From contig OY282352.1 in the NCBI GenBank assembly GCA_958295495.1, positions 1,612,001-1,676,000 on the forward strand: a DNA stretch of 64,000 bases. Direction: 5' to 3'. This document shows, one piece after another, positions 34,175 through 43,900 of this stretch. How positions within the stretch are numbered: the first letter of the stretch is position 1; each line of letters opens with the position of its first letter. Position numbers and translations under genes: made by a program. The notes under the pieces were generated by a model. It searched no databases. It was not told where the DNA came from and saw only the letters and a list, made by a program, of their open reading frames with translations. This DNA comes from an uncultured Latescibacterota bacterium (lineage in GTDB: Bacteria; Latescibacterota; UBA2968; UBA8231).

Positions 34175-36865
34175 TTATCGGCGGAACTCCGCTTCCCAGA
34201 CGTTATCGAAACCGCTGTACACGGGCACGTACTGGCCGGTTCGGATGCCGGAGATACCGTATTCCGGGAGAGGGACTTTCGCCAGGCATTTGCCGTCGAA
34301 GCTCTCGCCGTGCTGGTCGAAATAGAAGTCGAGGTTGTCAAAGCCGTACTGCTGGCGATGGTCGGGGAGGTCCTCTGGGTCGATGGGGATGCCGTGCAGA
34401 AAGAACATCGCTTCGGTGTCGGCTGGGGCGCACGGCTGCTTAGCGTAGGTCAGCGTGTTTTCGCTGATATATACGTCGAAGGTGGAACGGGCCGCCGGCT
34501 CGCCGGAAGTCGCCGCCGACCAATAGCCGTCAAACCACCGCCGTTTCTCCTCGAACCAGTGCTCCACTTCCCAAAGGAGGTTCCCATAGCGGTCAACCTG
34601 TCCGGTTCGGATGCCGAAGAGGTCCTCGTCGGGAAGCTGGCGCTCGGCGCCGCAGGTGCCGTTGTTCTTCCAGAAATTCGCGTGCCATTCAAAATCCAGC
34701 GTAGCGCGTTCCGGCGTTCCACTTTCGGCATCCAACGAATAGACAATCAACGGGAACCGCGTATCGTTTTCGTCTTCCCTTATGCAGCTCCGGTTCCTAT
34801 AAATCAGCTTGTTTCCGCGGAGGTACACATCGTACTTGGAAGGAGTGCTGCGGTCCGCTTCGGAAGCGCCCGCCGCGCCCTTGCCGTCTTCGCTTCCAAG
34901 CGGTGCCAACCCTTTTAGGATGTCCGGCTGTACGGGTTCGGACGGCTTGGTCATCGCTTTCACTCGGTTGCCGAGCGAGTCTGCGTAGTACACCCAAGCG
35001 CGCAGGCGATGCCCGACATCGGCAACCGTGGGGGTGTACGCGTAGGTGGGCGGTTGAACCGGGAGGCTCGTCCAGCCATTGGCATCGCCGCCTTTCTCCC
35101 ACCGCCACGGTTCCCCGGGCAGCCGCCGGCCGTGGGACTTGTTGAAAAAGGCGGCGAACGGCTCGTCCTCCACCGGAGCATCGGAACTGTGGAACATGGC
35201 GGGCCGGGACTCTAGGGATTCGCGTTGGCGCAGGCGATACAGCTTGCCGTCGGCCAGTTCCGCCACCAACTCCAGCAAGGGCTCCCGAGACAAGGCGTTT
35301 CGGAGGGCGTCGTCCTGCTGCCGAGAGCATATTCCCAACCGCCAACCACTGGTGAAATAGAGGACATGCACCTGTCCGCTGCCAAGTGCGTTCGACAAGG
35401 CGGACCGCAGATGATCCGGTTCACACGGTAGTTGGTAATGGCGGGCCGGACTGTCGGCGTACAAACTCGTGAGGCGATTGGCATTGTTCAGGATCGCCCC
35501 TGTCAGAGCCGCCTCCAAAATGTACTGCATGCTCTCCGAATTCCTCCACCGCGGTTCGGCGAACCCTGGTCGCACACCGGCATTCCAGAGCCGTATCTCG
35601 CGGTCATGCAGCACAACCAGCCACGCCGCTTGCAGGGACAGTGCCAACATCAGGACGGCTGCAAGTGTCTTCCCCCGATCGCTGGAACTCCCCGCTGGCG
35701 CGGAACGATTCCCCGCATACCGGAGGGCACCGTCCATCAGCAGCAGCGCCGCGAATAGGAGCGGAACATACACCGAAGCGACGTATCTCCACTCCAAGCC
35801 ATCCTCGACAGCTCCCGACATCATCGCGGCGACGAGCAGCGTCAGGTACACGAGCGCAAAACCGCCGAATATGCACAACGGACCCCAAGCAACATCCGAA
35901 GCAACAGGAGCGTCCCTTTTCCGGTCCGAGCGGCGGCAGAACGCATGGCCGGCGGCCATCACGAGGGCCAACAGGACCGGGGCGGTCAACCCGACGAGCC
36001 ACCAGTCCCCAACCGCAAGTCGCAAAACCTCTTCTACGATGAAGCCAAATGAGTAGAAGATCTTGCCTCTCTCGCCGGTCGTTGATCCGGCAACGAAAAC
36101 GTTCCGCAGCATCCACAGACCCACCGGCGCCGCGGCAATCAGCCCATAGAGGGCGATGCGCTTCATCTTCTCCCGCGGCGCAACCCGCGCTGCGAGCAGC
36201 ATCGGGACCACCGCCAAGATCACACAAGCGCCCATGTAGCGCGTCAGACAGGCCAGCGCGCTGAACGCCGCCGCCCGGATCAGGGATGCGCGTTTGCCGC
36301 TGCCCAAGTGGGCGTCGATCTGCGTCAGCGAGAGCGTTACGAACAGAATGAAAGCCGACTCGCTCAGGGCTTGGGACGCTATTTCGGCGAGCGGAAGGGC
36401 CAGCGCGATTGAGAGGCAGTCCCACAGCCACAGGAGACGGGAGTGCAGACGGTGCCGCAGCCACCAACCCGCGACCAGAACGGTCAGCCCGAAGAGAACG
36501 GCGTTGAGCGGCCCGGCGACCGCGTACGGGTCGAACCCGAACAGTCCCCCGCCAGCGAGCATCGCCGGATACAGCGGCGGCCAGCTCACCCAAGAGTCAA
36601 CAAGACCATCACCCGCCAAGAGACTGCGGGCCGCCGTGATGTAGCTGGATGCATCCGCCAGCATCCCCGGTCCGTAGCTGGCCAGCCGCAGGAGCACGAG
36701 ACCCGCGCCCAGCACTGCAAGCGCGGCGAGGAGCAGAGTGAAGCGATCGGGCGACCTAGCTGCCGCCCAAGCAGGGAACCAGACTTTTATCTTGCGAGCG
36801 GTTTCCCCTTGCGCCCCCCGGCCTCGGGCTCCGCGGTCGCTCGCCGGTCGCTTCAACTCACGCAT
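34175..36865 (-). CDS. GT39/PMT-like membrane protein with duplicated novel C-terminal domain
   Basis: 896 residues from the ATG at 36865, where GAGAGGA lies nine bases upstream. An upstream ATG at 36934 falls inside a 52-bp repeat and is not used. The N-terminal half has about ten membrane segments of GT-C type (DASSYITAARSLLAGDGLVDS then WPPLYPAMLAGGG; RYMGACVILAVVP). The soluble C-terminal part ends with two copies of a domain of about 100 residues: copy 1 at 34840-34560 (KYDVYLRGNKLIY, PDEDLFGIRTGQV, LLWEVEH) and copy 2 at 34488-34178 (STFDVYISENTLTY, FFLHGIPID, GFDNLDFYFD, GISGIRTGQYV, VWEAEF). One copy also ends the frameshifted GT39-like gene at 5268. Substrate unknown. Confidence 0.75.
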   Translation of the reverse strand: MRELKRPASDRGARGRGAQGETARKIKVWFPAWAAARSPDRFTLLLAALAVLGAGLVLLRLASYGPGMLADASSYITAARSLLAGDGLVDSWVSWPPLYPAMLAGGGLFGFDPYAVAGPLNAVLFGLTVLVAGWWLRHRLHSRLLWLWDCLSIALALPLAEIASQALSESAFILFVTLSLTQIDAHLGSGKRASLIRAAAFSALACLTRYMGACVILAVVPMLLAARVAPREKMKRIALYGLIAAAPVGLWMLRNVFVAGSTTGERGKIFYSFGFIVEEVLRLAVGDWWLVGLTAPVLLALVMAAGHAFCRRSDRKRDAPVASDVAWGPLCIFGGFALVYLTLLVAAMMSGAVEDGLEWRYVASVYVPLLFAALLLMDGALRYAGNRSAPAGSSSDRGKTLAAVLMLALSLQAAWLVVLHDREIRLWNAGVRPGFAEPRWRNSESMQYILEAALTGAILNNANRLTSLYADSPARHYQLPCEPDHLRSALSNALGSGQVHVLYFTSGWRLGICSRQQDDALRNALSREPLLELVAELADGKLYRLRQRESLESRPAMFHSSDAPVEDEPFAAFFNKSHGRRLPGEPWRWEKGGDANGWTSLPVQPPTYAYTPTVADVGHRLRAWVYYADSLGNRVKAMTKPSEPVQPDILKGLAPLGSEDGKGAAGASEADRSTPSKYDVYLRGNKLIYRNRSCIREDENDTRFPLIVYSLDAESGTPERATLDFEWHANFWKNNGTCGAERQLPDEDLFGIRTGQVDRYGNLLWEVEHWFEEKRRWFDGYWSAATSGEPAARSTFDVYISENTLTYAKQPCAPADTEAMFFLHGIPIDPEDLPDHRQQYGFDNLDFYFDQHGESFDGKCLAKVPLPEYGISGIRTGQYVPVYSGFDNVWEAEFRR

Positions 36866-36914
36866 TGGGGGTCGTCCTCTCGGCGGCCGGATTGGCCGAC
36901 GCCCACGAAGGGCG

Positions 36915-36966
36915 AAGACCGTGCCGATGAACATTCCATGCTTTCAAGTCATGTAGGACTGCTATA
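36915..36966 (+). repeat. 52-bp dispersed repeat, copy 1
   Basis: 50 of 52 bases match 46643-46694, which forms the right end of a MITE-like element. Here it has lost its left half and lies upstream of the GT39-like gene, contributing an incidental in-frame ATG (36934). Confidence 0.8.
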
Positions 36967-36984
36967 TGCAGGCCACCGTCGCCA

Positions 36985-39480
36985 TCAACGTCCATTGGTC
37001 CCACCCATTAGCCTAACCCCCCGCAGCGCACCGCGCTCTCCGGGGTCTATTTCCCGCGCCCGCGCAAAGGCGGCCGCCGCCCGCTCCCCATCCTTTTCGA
37101 GCAGGGCAATTGACCCCAGCACGGTGTGCCGCCGGGCGGCCAAGCGCCGCTCAAGCACTTGGGCAAGCTCCGTGGGAATGTCTGCCGAGAGGTACGGTCG
37201 GGGGTTGACGACTAGGTGCTCGGCCAAGCTCTTGAGCACGGGTAGGCCGCCGCTGCTGCCGCGACGGCCGCGGTCGGTAAAACTGATGTAAGGGCGGTCG
37301 TCCGTATTGATCGGCCCGCTGCCCGCGTAGGCCGCTAGCTCCTTTGCGCCCAAGACTAAGGCACTCAAAAAAGAGGGCGGATCGCCCAGATCCACTGAGC
37401 GCAAATTCGCTCGTACCGCCGGCTCCCCTAGCTTGCGCTCAAGCGCAGCGTAGTCTATGTGCAGTGCGTCCGGCGTACCCAACAAAATCGAATACTGATG
37501 GGTCAGCCACAGCGAAGCGTGCGGATACACGGCCCGAAAGGTCCGCAGAATCATCTTGTAGTCCTCCACCGACAGCCCGTGTAGCGGCAGCCACTGGGCT
37601 ACCAGTCCATCCGCGCCGACGCGGCGACGGCAGAGCCGGTAGAACTCCTCCGTGTAGAGCACCCAGCTATCGGCTGTGCCCGGATGTGTGGCGTCGCAGA
37701 TGATGGCGTCGTATTGCCGCCGCGTGCGCAGCACGTGATTGCGGCCATCTTCGGCGACCAGTTCGATGGGTGCTTGGTCGAGGCGCGTGGCGATCTGGCG
37801 ATTGTGGCGGGCAAAATAGGGCGCGGCTCGCGGGACGCCCGGCACCAACTCGGCGCAGTCGAGCCGCGCCGGCTGGTGCAACTCGGCTGCGGACAGGGTG
37901 ATGCCGCCGCCAAAAGCAATGACCAGCACTTCGGCTGGATCGGGGTGCAAAATCAGCGGCAAGTGCCCCAGCAGGCGGAAGGTCTGCAGGGAGGCGTAGT
38001 CGGTGGGGACTTCGCCGCCGCCGTTGACCTTGAGGATCCGCACGCCGTCCTGTTTCTGGTGGACCGAGACAGTGGCACCAGCACCTTCGTCCCAGTAGAG
38101 CAAGCGGCTGTTTGGCTCGGACCAGTGGAACAGCTCGACGAAAAGGCCGGCCGGCAAGAGCAGCGTCAGAGCCAACCCCAGCCCCAAGCCGCCGGTCGCG
38201 CGCACGGCCTTTTTGCGCGGCTGTGCGGCCGGGTCCAGCACCAAAACCACCGCGCCGACGGCGATATTGACCCACGCCAACACTTGGATGCTCCGATAGG
38301 TACCCAGCAGAGGGAGCAGCACAAACCCGGCGACCAGTGCTCCGGCAATGGCTCCGAGGGTATTGGCCGCGTACACGGTGCCGACGCCGCGGCCTAGCTG
38401 CTCAATGCGCGGGATGCACACCTTGGCCGCGACGGGAAAGAGCAGCCCCATCAGCAGGGTCGCCGGGAGCATTACGACGAAGGCGGCCACGAACAGCTTG
38501 GACAGATGGCCCTCCCACGAGAGCGCACCGCCCCACGCCTCGACGATATAGGGTATGCTGCCAAAGGCGACAATCGAGCTTAGGCCGCACAGGCCGATGA
38601 GCAGTTCCACCGCGCCAAAAGCAGTAAGCGGCGTCTGCCAGCGATCGATCAAGCGCGCCCCGAGCGCGGCCCCACCGGCCAACCCCAACAGGAAGGCGAC
38701 GAGGATTGTGCTCAGGCTTTGGGCAGTGGCACTTTGCAGGAGCATCGCCAAAAGCCGCGTCCACAGCACCTCGTAGCCGAGGGCCACAAATCCCGATAGC
38801 GCAAATCCCGATAGGACTAATCGACCCTCTAAGGTGGTGGGTGCTGCATCTCGTCTTACTCTGGTCTGCTCCTGCTGGCCATCGCGGCTCCAGCAATAGG
38901 CGACCACGGCGATGAGCAGGTTGCCGGCCGCCGCCGCGTAGGTGGTGCCGCTGACGCCCAGATGTTCAAGCGCGAAAAAGGCCGCCACCGCGCATCCTGT
39001 GGCCGCGCCTAGGGTATTGGCCGCATACAGGCGTCCCATATCCCCGCCGACTCGCTCTAGGCGGTGCGCCACAGCCTTGCTCAGCGTTGGCAGGGTGGCC
39101 CCCATGAGGGTGGTCGGCACCAACAGCAGCGCGAACGCGAGCACCAAGCGGACGAGCACAAAGGCCCCGTCTATATCCTGCAAAGAGCCGTATAGCACCG
39201 TGTACATCTCGTCTAAGCCCGCAAGCAAAAGCGGGAATATCAAGGCGAAGACGCCTATGCCCAATTCCAACAGCGCGTAGAGCCGCAGGCCGTTGCCCCG
39301 ACGGTCAGCCACCCGTCCGCACCAATAGCTGCCTAAGGCGAGACCAGCCATGAAGGCGGCCAAAACAATGCTGACGGCAAAGGTGCTGACCCCGAACACG
39401 GGCATCAACATGCGCACCCAGACGACTTGATAGACGAGGGAGCAGGCTCCGGAAAAAAAGAACAGGATTAGCAGGGCCAA
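36985..39480 (-). CDS. Fused MFS-transporter / spermidine-synthase-like membrane protein
   Basis: 831 residues. The N-terminal two thirds is a twelve- to fourteen-segment MFS-like region (FSGACSLVYQVVWVRMLMPVFG, MAGLALGSYWCGRVADR, GRLYAANTLGAATG repeated later as GTVYAANTLGAIAG). The C-terminal third is a class I methyltransferase-like/spermidine synthase fold (VLVIAFGGGITLSAAELHQP, DDRPYISFTDRG, DAIICDATHPGTADSWVLYTEEF). Such fusions are widespread, and their biochemical role is unproven. It starts with TTG at 39480; no better start or SD is found upstream because TGA precedes it. A short TPR-like tail (AAAAFARAREIDPG) ends the protein. Confidence 0.8.
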   Translation of the reverse strand: MALLILFFFSGACSLVYQVVWVRMLMPVFGVSTFAVSIVLAAFMAGLALGSYWCGRVADRRGNGLRLYALLELGIGVFALIFPLLLAGLDEMYTVLYGSLQDIDGAFVLVRLVLAFALLLVPTTLMGATLPTLSKAVAHRLERVGGDMGRLYAANTLGAATGCAVAAFFALEHLGVSGTTYAAAAGNLLIAVVAYCWSRDGQQEQTRVRRDAAPTTLEGRLVLSGFALSGFVALGYEVLWTRLLAMLLQSATAQSLSTILVAFLLGLAGGAALGARLIDRWQTPLTAFGAVELLIGLCGLSSIVAFGSIPYIVEAWGGALSWEGHLSKLFVAAFVVMLPATLLMGLLFPVAAKVCIPRIEQLGRGVGTVYAANTLGAIAGALVAGFVLLPLLGTYRSIQVLAWVNIAVGAVVLVLDPAAQPRKKAVRATGGLGLGLALTLLLPAGLFVELFHWSEPNSRLLYWDEGAGATVSVHQKQDGVRILKVNGGGEVPTDYASLQTFRLLGHLPLILHPDPAEVLVIAFGGGITLSAAELHQPARLDCAELVPGVPRAAPYFARHNRQIATRLDQAPIELVAEDGRNHVLRTRRQYDAIICDATHPGTADSWVLYTEEFYRLCRRRVGADGLVAQWLPLHGLSVEDYKMILRTFRAVYPHASLWLTHQYSILLGTPDALHIDYAALERKLGEPAVRANLRSVDLGDPPSFLSALVLGAKELAAYAGSGPINTDDRPYISFTDRGRRGSSGGLPVLKSLAEHLVVNPRPYLSADIPTELAQVLERRLAARRHTVLGSIALLEKDGERAAAAFARAREIDPGERGALRGVRLMGGTNGR

Positions 39481-39664
39481 GGGGGTTTGCTCACGGCTGA
39501 TTCTTCATAATGGCAATCCGCAGTTATTTATAAATGATAAGCATGGGTTGATTCCCCAACACTTTCAAAAAGTTATTCCGGTGAAAGCCAGAATCCAGAG
39601 AGGCGGTCTGAGTTGCGACTTTTGAACCAAGTTCGCACTGACCAATTTTGTGCTATTTACGCTA

Positions 39665-39682
39665 TTGAGTAAAATTACTCAA
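39665..39682. promoter_or_regulatory. Palindromic operator-like site before the ATPase-NTPase operon
   Basis: TTGAGTAA (39665-39672) and TTACTCAA (39675-39682) are perfect 8-bp inverted repeats with a 2-nt centre, 18 nt before the ATG at 39701. The surroundings are AT-rich (39500-39700), unlike the coding neighbours. A dimeric repressor could bind here; no regulator gene is adjacent. Confidence 0.5.
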
Positions 39683-39700
39683 GAAAATAAATTAACCTAC

Positions 39701-40951
39701 ATGGCTTCCTTTCAACGTCCTCAAGTCACCACGCTCTACCGCCGGCTCGCCGAGCCGCCCCGGCAGCTCATCGCCCTGTTCGGGCCGCGCCAAACCGGCA
39801 AGACCACCATCGTCCTCCAAGCACTACGGCAGATTAGCCTTGAAAGCCGCTACCTCGCCGTCGATGAACCCGACTCTGCCGAGTTCCGCATCCCATCCGC
39901 TGCAACGGAGGCGACCTTCCTTGCGCCACAGGTGCGAGACGCGGAATGGTTGGTGCGCCACTGGGAAGAGGCTCGACGCAAAGCGGAACGGTTTGGGGGA
40001 TTCGTGCTGGTGTTCGACGAGATTCAGAAGATTCCCCAGTGGTCGGAAACTATCAAGGGCTTGTGGGACGCCGACCGCGCCAGAAATTGTCCCCTGCACG
40101 TGGTAATACTTGGCTCGGTCCCGCTGCTCATGCAGTCTGGATTGAGCGAGAGCCTCGCCGGCCGTTTTGAATCTATCCGCGTCACGCACTGGTCGTTCGA
40201 CGAAATGTCCGCGGCCTTCGACTTCGACCTGCCGCATTACCTCTACTTTGGCGGCTACCCGGGCGCGGTTCCATTCGTTCGGGACCCAGAGCGGTGGCGC
40301 GACTATATCCTCGGCGCACTCGTCGAGCCAAACATTGAGCGCGACCTCCTGTCAATGACTCGGGTGGACAAACCGGCGCTGCTGAAGCGGCTCTTTGAAT
40401 TGGGTGCTGCCTATTCCGGGCAGATCCTGGCGTACAACAAGATGCTGGGGCAGCTCCAAGACGCCGGCAACACGACCACCCTAGCGCGCTACCTCGATTT
40501 ACTTGCGAGCGCCGGTTTGCTTGCCGGGGTGCCGAAATACGCTGGCCGAGTGCATCGGGTTCGCGCCTCAAGTCCCAAGCTCAATGTGCTCAACACGGCC
40601 CTGATGACCGCCGATTCGGGGTATTCCTTCGTTGAGGCGCAGGCGGACCGCAGCTTCTGGGGGCGCATCGTCGAGAGCGCAGTCGGCGCACACCTGTTCA
40701 ACACCTCAGCATCCGACATCCGTCTTCATTACTGGCGAGACAGGGCGCTTGAGGTTGATTTCGTCCTGCAACGGGGTGCTCGGCTCATCGCCATCGAAGT
40801 GAAGAGTGGCGCGAAGAGAATGCCCTTGAGAGGCATGGACGAGTTTGAGCGGCGCTTTAGTCCGCGTCGTTTGCTGCTCGTTGGAGAAGGCGGGATACCG
40901 CTCAACGAGTTTCTCGCGGTGCCTGCACATCACTGGTTCGAGGAAGCATGA
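39701..40951 (+). CDS. AAA ATPase with DUF4143 C-terminal domain
   Basis: 416 residues. Walker A is GPRQTGKTT (residues 28-36), Walker B is FVLVFDEIQKIPQW (about 103-116), and the C-terminal DUF4143 half has LHYWRDRALEVDFVLQRG followed by LIAIEVKSG, a restriction-endonuclease-like D-E-x-K arrangement. The family is widespread; its function is undetermined. ATG 39701 lies 18 nt after the palindrome; an alternative GTG start at 39650 is upstream of it. It overlaps the next gene by ATGA, so the two are translationally coupled. Low-GC flanking sequence and the adjacent NTPase suggest a defence-related pair, though the association could be incidental. Confidence 0.8.
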   Translation: MASFQRPQVTTLYRRLAEPPRQLIALFGPRQTGKTTIVLQALRQISLESRYLAVDEPDSAEFRIPSAATEATFLAPQVRDAEWLVRHWEEARRKAERFGGFVLVFDEIQKIPQWSETIKGLWDADRARNCPLHVVILGSVPLLMQSGLSESLAGRFESIRVTHWSFDEMSAAFDFDLPHYLYFGGYPGAVPFVRDPERWRDYILGALVEPNIERDLLSMTRVDKPALLKRLFELGAAYSGQILAYNKMLGQLQDAGNTTTLARYLDLLASAGLLAGVPKYAGRVHRVRASSPKLNVLNTALMTADSGYSFVEAQADRSFWGRIVESAVGAHLFNTSASDIRLHYWRDRALEVDFVLQRGARLIAIEVKSGAKRMPLRGMDEFERRFSPRRLLLVGEGGIPLNEFLAVPAHHWFEEA

Positions 40952-43900
40952 ACGCGATCGTCCCCCGTACCTGCACCGAAATCTCAGCAGGGGATGAGGA
41001 GCAGCCCCTGCCTCTCGAAGCGTTCCAAGATGTGTCGGCCTACGTGTTGCTCGGTGATCCTGGGGCCGGCAAGACGACTGCATTTGAGGCCGAGTGCGAG
41101 GCACTTGGGGAGAAAGCCTGCCTGATTACAGCCCGCGACTTCCTAGCCTTCAATCCGCAGAGCCATCCTGAATGGCATGACAAGACGCTCTTTATCGACG
41201 GATTGGATGAAATCCGCGTCGGCGCAAACGACGTACGCACACCCTTCGACCAAATCCGCAGGCGTCTCGACGAGTTGAGGAAGCCGAACTTCCGTCTATC
41301 ATGCCGGGAGGCGGACTGGCTGGGGGCCAATGACCGGAGCAGCTTAGAAACCGTCTCGCCAGACTCCAAGGTGACGATCCTGCGACTCAATCTCCTGACG
41401 GATTCGGACATCGCCGACATCCTGAACGCCCGACCGGACATTGGCGATGCTCAGGCATTCATCGCCTTCGCCCAAGAGCGGGGAGTTTATGAACTGCTGA
41501 AGAATCCACAGACCTTCGAGATGTTGGCCGATGTCGTGGCTCAAGGCCGCGGGTGGCCGAAAAGTCGCAAAGAAACTTTCGCTATGGCTTGCGGTCAGAT
41601 GGTTCGCGAGCCCAACGAGGAACATCAAGCGGCGCAAGAATCAAACCGTCCACCTGCACCCGAGCTTCTCGCCGCGGCCGGACATCTCTGTGCCGTTCAA
41701 TTGATTTCGGGTGCGGCTGGGTACGCGTTGCGCGGCCATTCGGACGAAAATTATCCCGCTCTAGACCAATGCGCCTACGACCGCCACAAAATGCTCCGGC
41801 CGGCACTCGCCACGAAGTTGTTCAAGGGCACATCCAATAACCACTTCGCCCCAGTCCATCGGCACCTCGCCGAATTCCTCGGTGCTCGGCACCTCGCCAA
41901 AGTCATCGACAGAGGGCTTCCCGCTCGGCGCATAATTGCGCTGATTGCGGGAGAGGACGGCACCGTAGTTACGGAGATGAGAGGCCTATCTGCTTGGCTC
42001 GCGGCCCATTGCAAGGACGCCCGAGGGAACCTTATCGAACGCGACCCTATCGGCGTCGGGCTATACGGCGACATCCGCGAGTTCTCCACCGACGAGAAAA
42101 GTGCGCTGCTGGAATCTCTGAACCGCGAAGCATCCCGGCTCGGTTCCGCGTTTCTGAAGACCGCGGCTTTTGGTGCGCTTGCCACGCCCGACATGGAACC
42201 CGTGCTCAGGGAGATACTAAACGACAGCAAGCGCAACCGGGACCACCAGACGTTCACCGGATTCGTATTGGACGTTCTGACGGAAGGTGGACCCCTGCCG
42301 AGCCTTTCCGAGCTTCTGCTCGAAATCGTCCGCGACGACACGCGGTGCTCGCACGTCAATTATGCCGCCCTCAATGCCTTCATCCACAACTGCCCGGACA
42401 GTCAGGACAAAACGAACACGCTCAAAGCACTATGGGCAGATATTCAAAGTGGGCGCATCGCCGCTCCTAATACCCAACTCTTCAAGAGTCTGCTAGATCA
42501 GCAACTAGAGTCGGCTGTCTCGGAGCATACTAGTCAAAGCGGCAATGAGGGCCTGTCAGCCGCCCTCAATGCCTTCATCCACAACTGCCCGGACAGTCAC
42601 AAAACGAACATGCTCAAAGCACTACGGGCAGATATTCAAAGTGGGAGCGCCTCCGGTCCGTCAGCCGCCCTCAATGCCTTCATCCACAACTGCCCGGACA
42701 GTCAGGACAAAACGAACATCGAGAGTCTGCTAGATCAGCAATTAGAGTCGGCTGCCTCGGAGCATACTAGTCAAAGCGGCAATGAGGGCCTGTCACTCGA
42801 AGTCCCGCGAGAACAAGCACACGAGCAGGTACAGGCAATTCTAGATCAACTGCGTCCTTCTTGGGCTACTCCGCCCAAGTCTCTGGCAAAAGAACAAGAG
42901 GAATGGCTTAACCGCGTCCGCTCCAACGAGACCGCACTGCGTGAAAATCGCGCCCCGCCCGATCTACTTCATCGCATAGGATTCGAGTACTTCGGATTCT
43001 TCTACGATTTTAGCGGTGACAACGGACTAAATTCCATCGAGAAGTGGCTCCTAGGCGACAGTGGTTTGATCAATGCCGCCCTTGAGGGCCTGCGGGGCGC
43101 GATTGACCGGGAGGATGTTCCAGATGTCGAGGAGATTCTCGATCTAAAAAAGAAGGGCCACATACATTATCTCCGCTGTCTCGGCTTGCCGTTCCTCGCA
43201 GGCTTGGCGGAAGTCGAAAGAACGGCACCGGAAGACCCATCCCAATGGGACGACGGCCGGATTAGCAAGGCGATTGCGTTTTATTATAGTACGCCCCATG
43301 CGAATTATCGGCCCCAATGGTATCGGAGACTGCTGGCGGCGCATCCCAAGATCGTTGCCGAGGTACAGGTGCCATTCGCCACGTCTGAGCTTAGCAGTGG
43401 TCACACGAACATCTGCAAGTTCGGTGAACTCGCACACGACCCAGAGTACGCTCAAGTGGCTCAGTACGCGAGCCTGCCCTTGCTGAAATTTTTTCCGATT
43501 CGCTGCAAGCTAGAGCAGATCGAACACTTGGATCATCTACTCTGGGCCGCTCTGCAATATGCCGATAGATCATCGCTGCAGGAACTGATCAAAAAGAAGC
43601 TGTCCCGGACGAGCATGAACGACGCCCAGCGCATACATTGGTTGGCGGCGGGCGTCATCGTTTCGCCAAGGGAGTACGAGAATTGCCTAAGAGACTTCGT
43701 GCAGGTTCGAGAAAGCCGAATTCGGCACTTAGTGGCGTTCTTTGGTAATCGCGTGCAGTTCCCGTTTGGTGTGTTGGGGACTCCAGGCTTGGAACTCCTC
43801 ATTGGCCTTCTTGGACGCTACATAGGCCCTCGTCATTCGCTGAGGGATGGGGGGAGTACGCCTATACTGGTTGTCTACAAGCTGATACAATGCCTCGCCG

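Noticed and set aside
34157..34180. Terminator between convergent genes (GCCGAT...ATCGGC)
   Set aside because: Stem of only 6 bp with a 12-nt loop and no T-run; it also overlaps the end of the minus-strand gene.
34157..34918. 253-codon + strand frame
   Set aside because: Antisense of the C-terminal domain of the GT39-like gene.
42364..42795. CRISPR array in the repetitive part of the NACHT-like gene
   Set aside because: Repeats are long, in frame and coding, with no spacer-like unique units and no cas genes.
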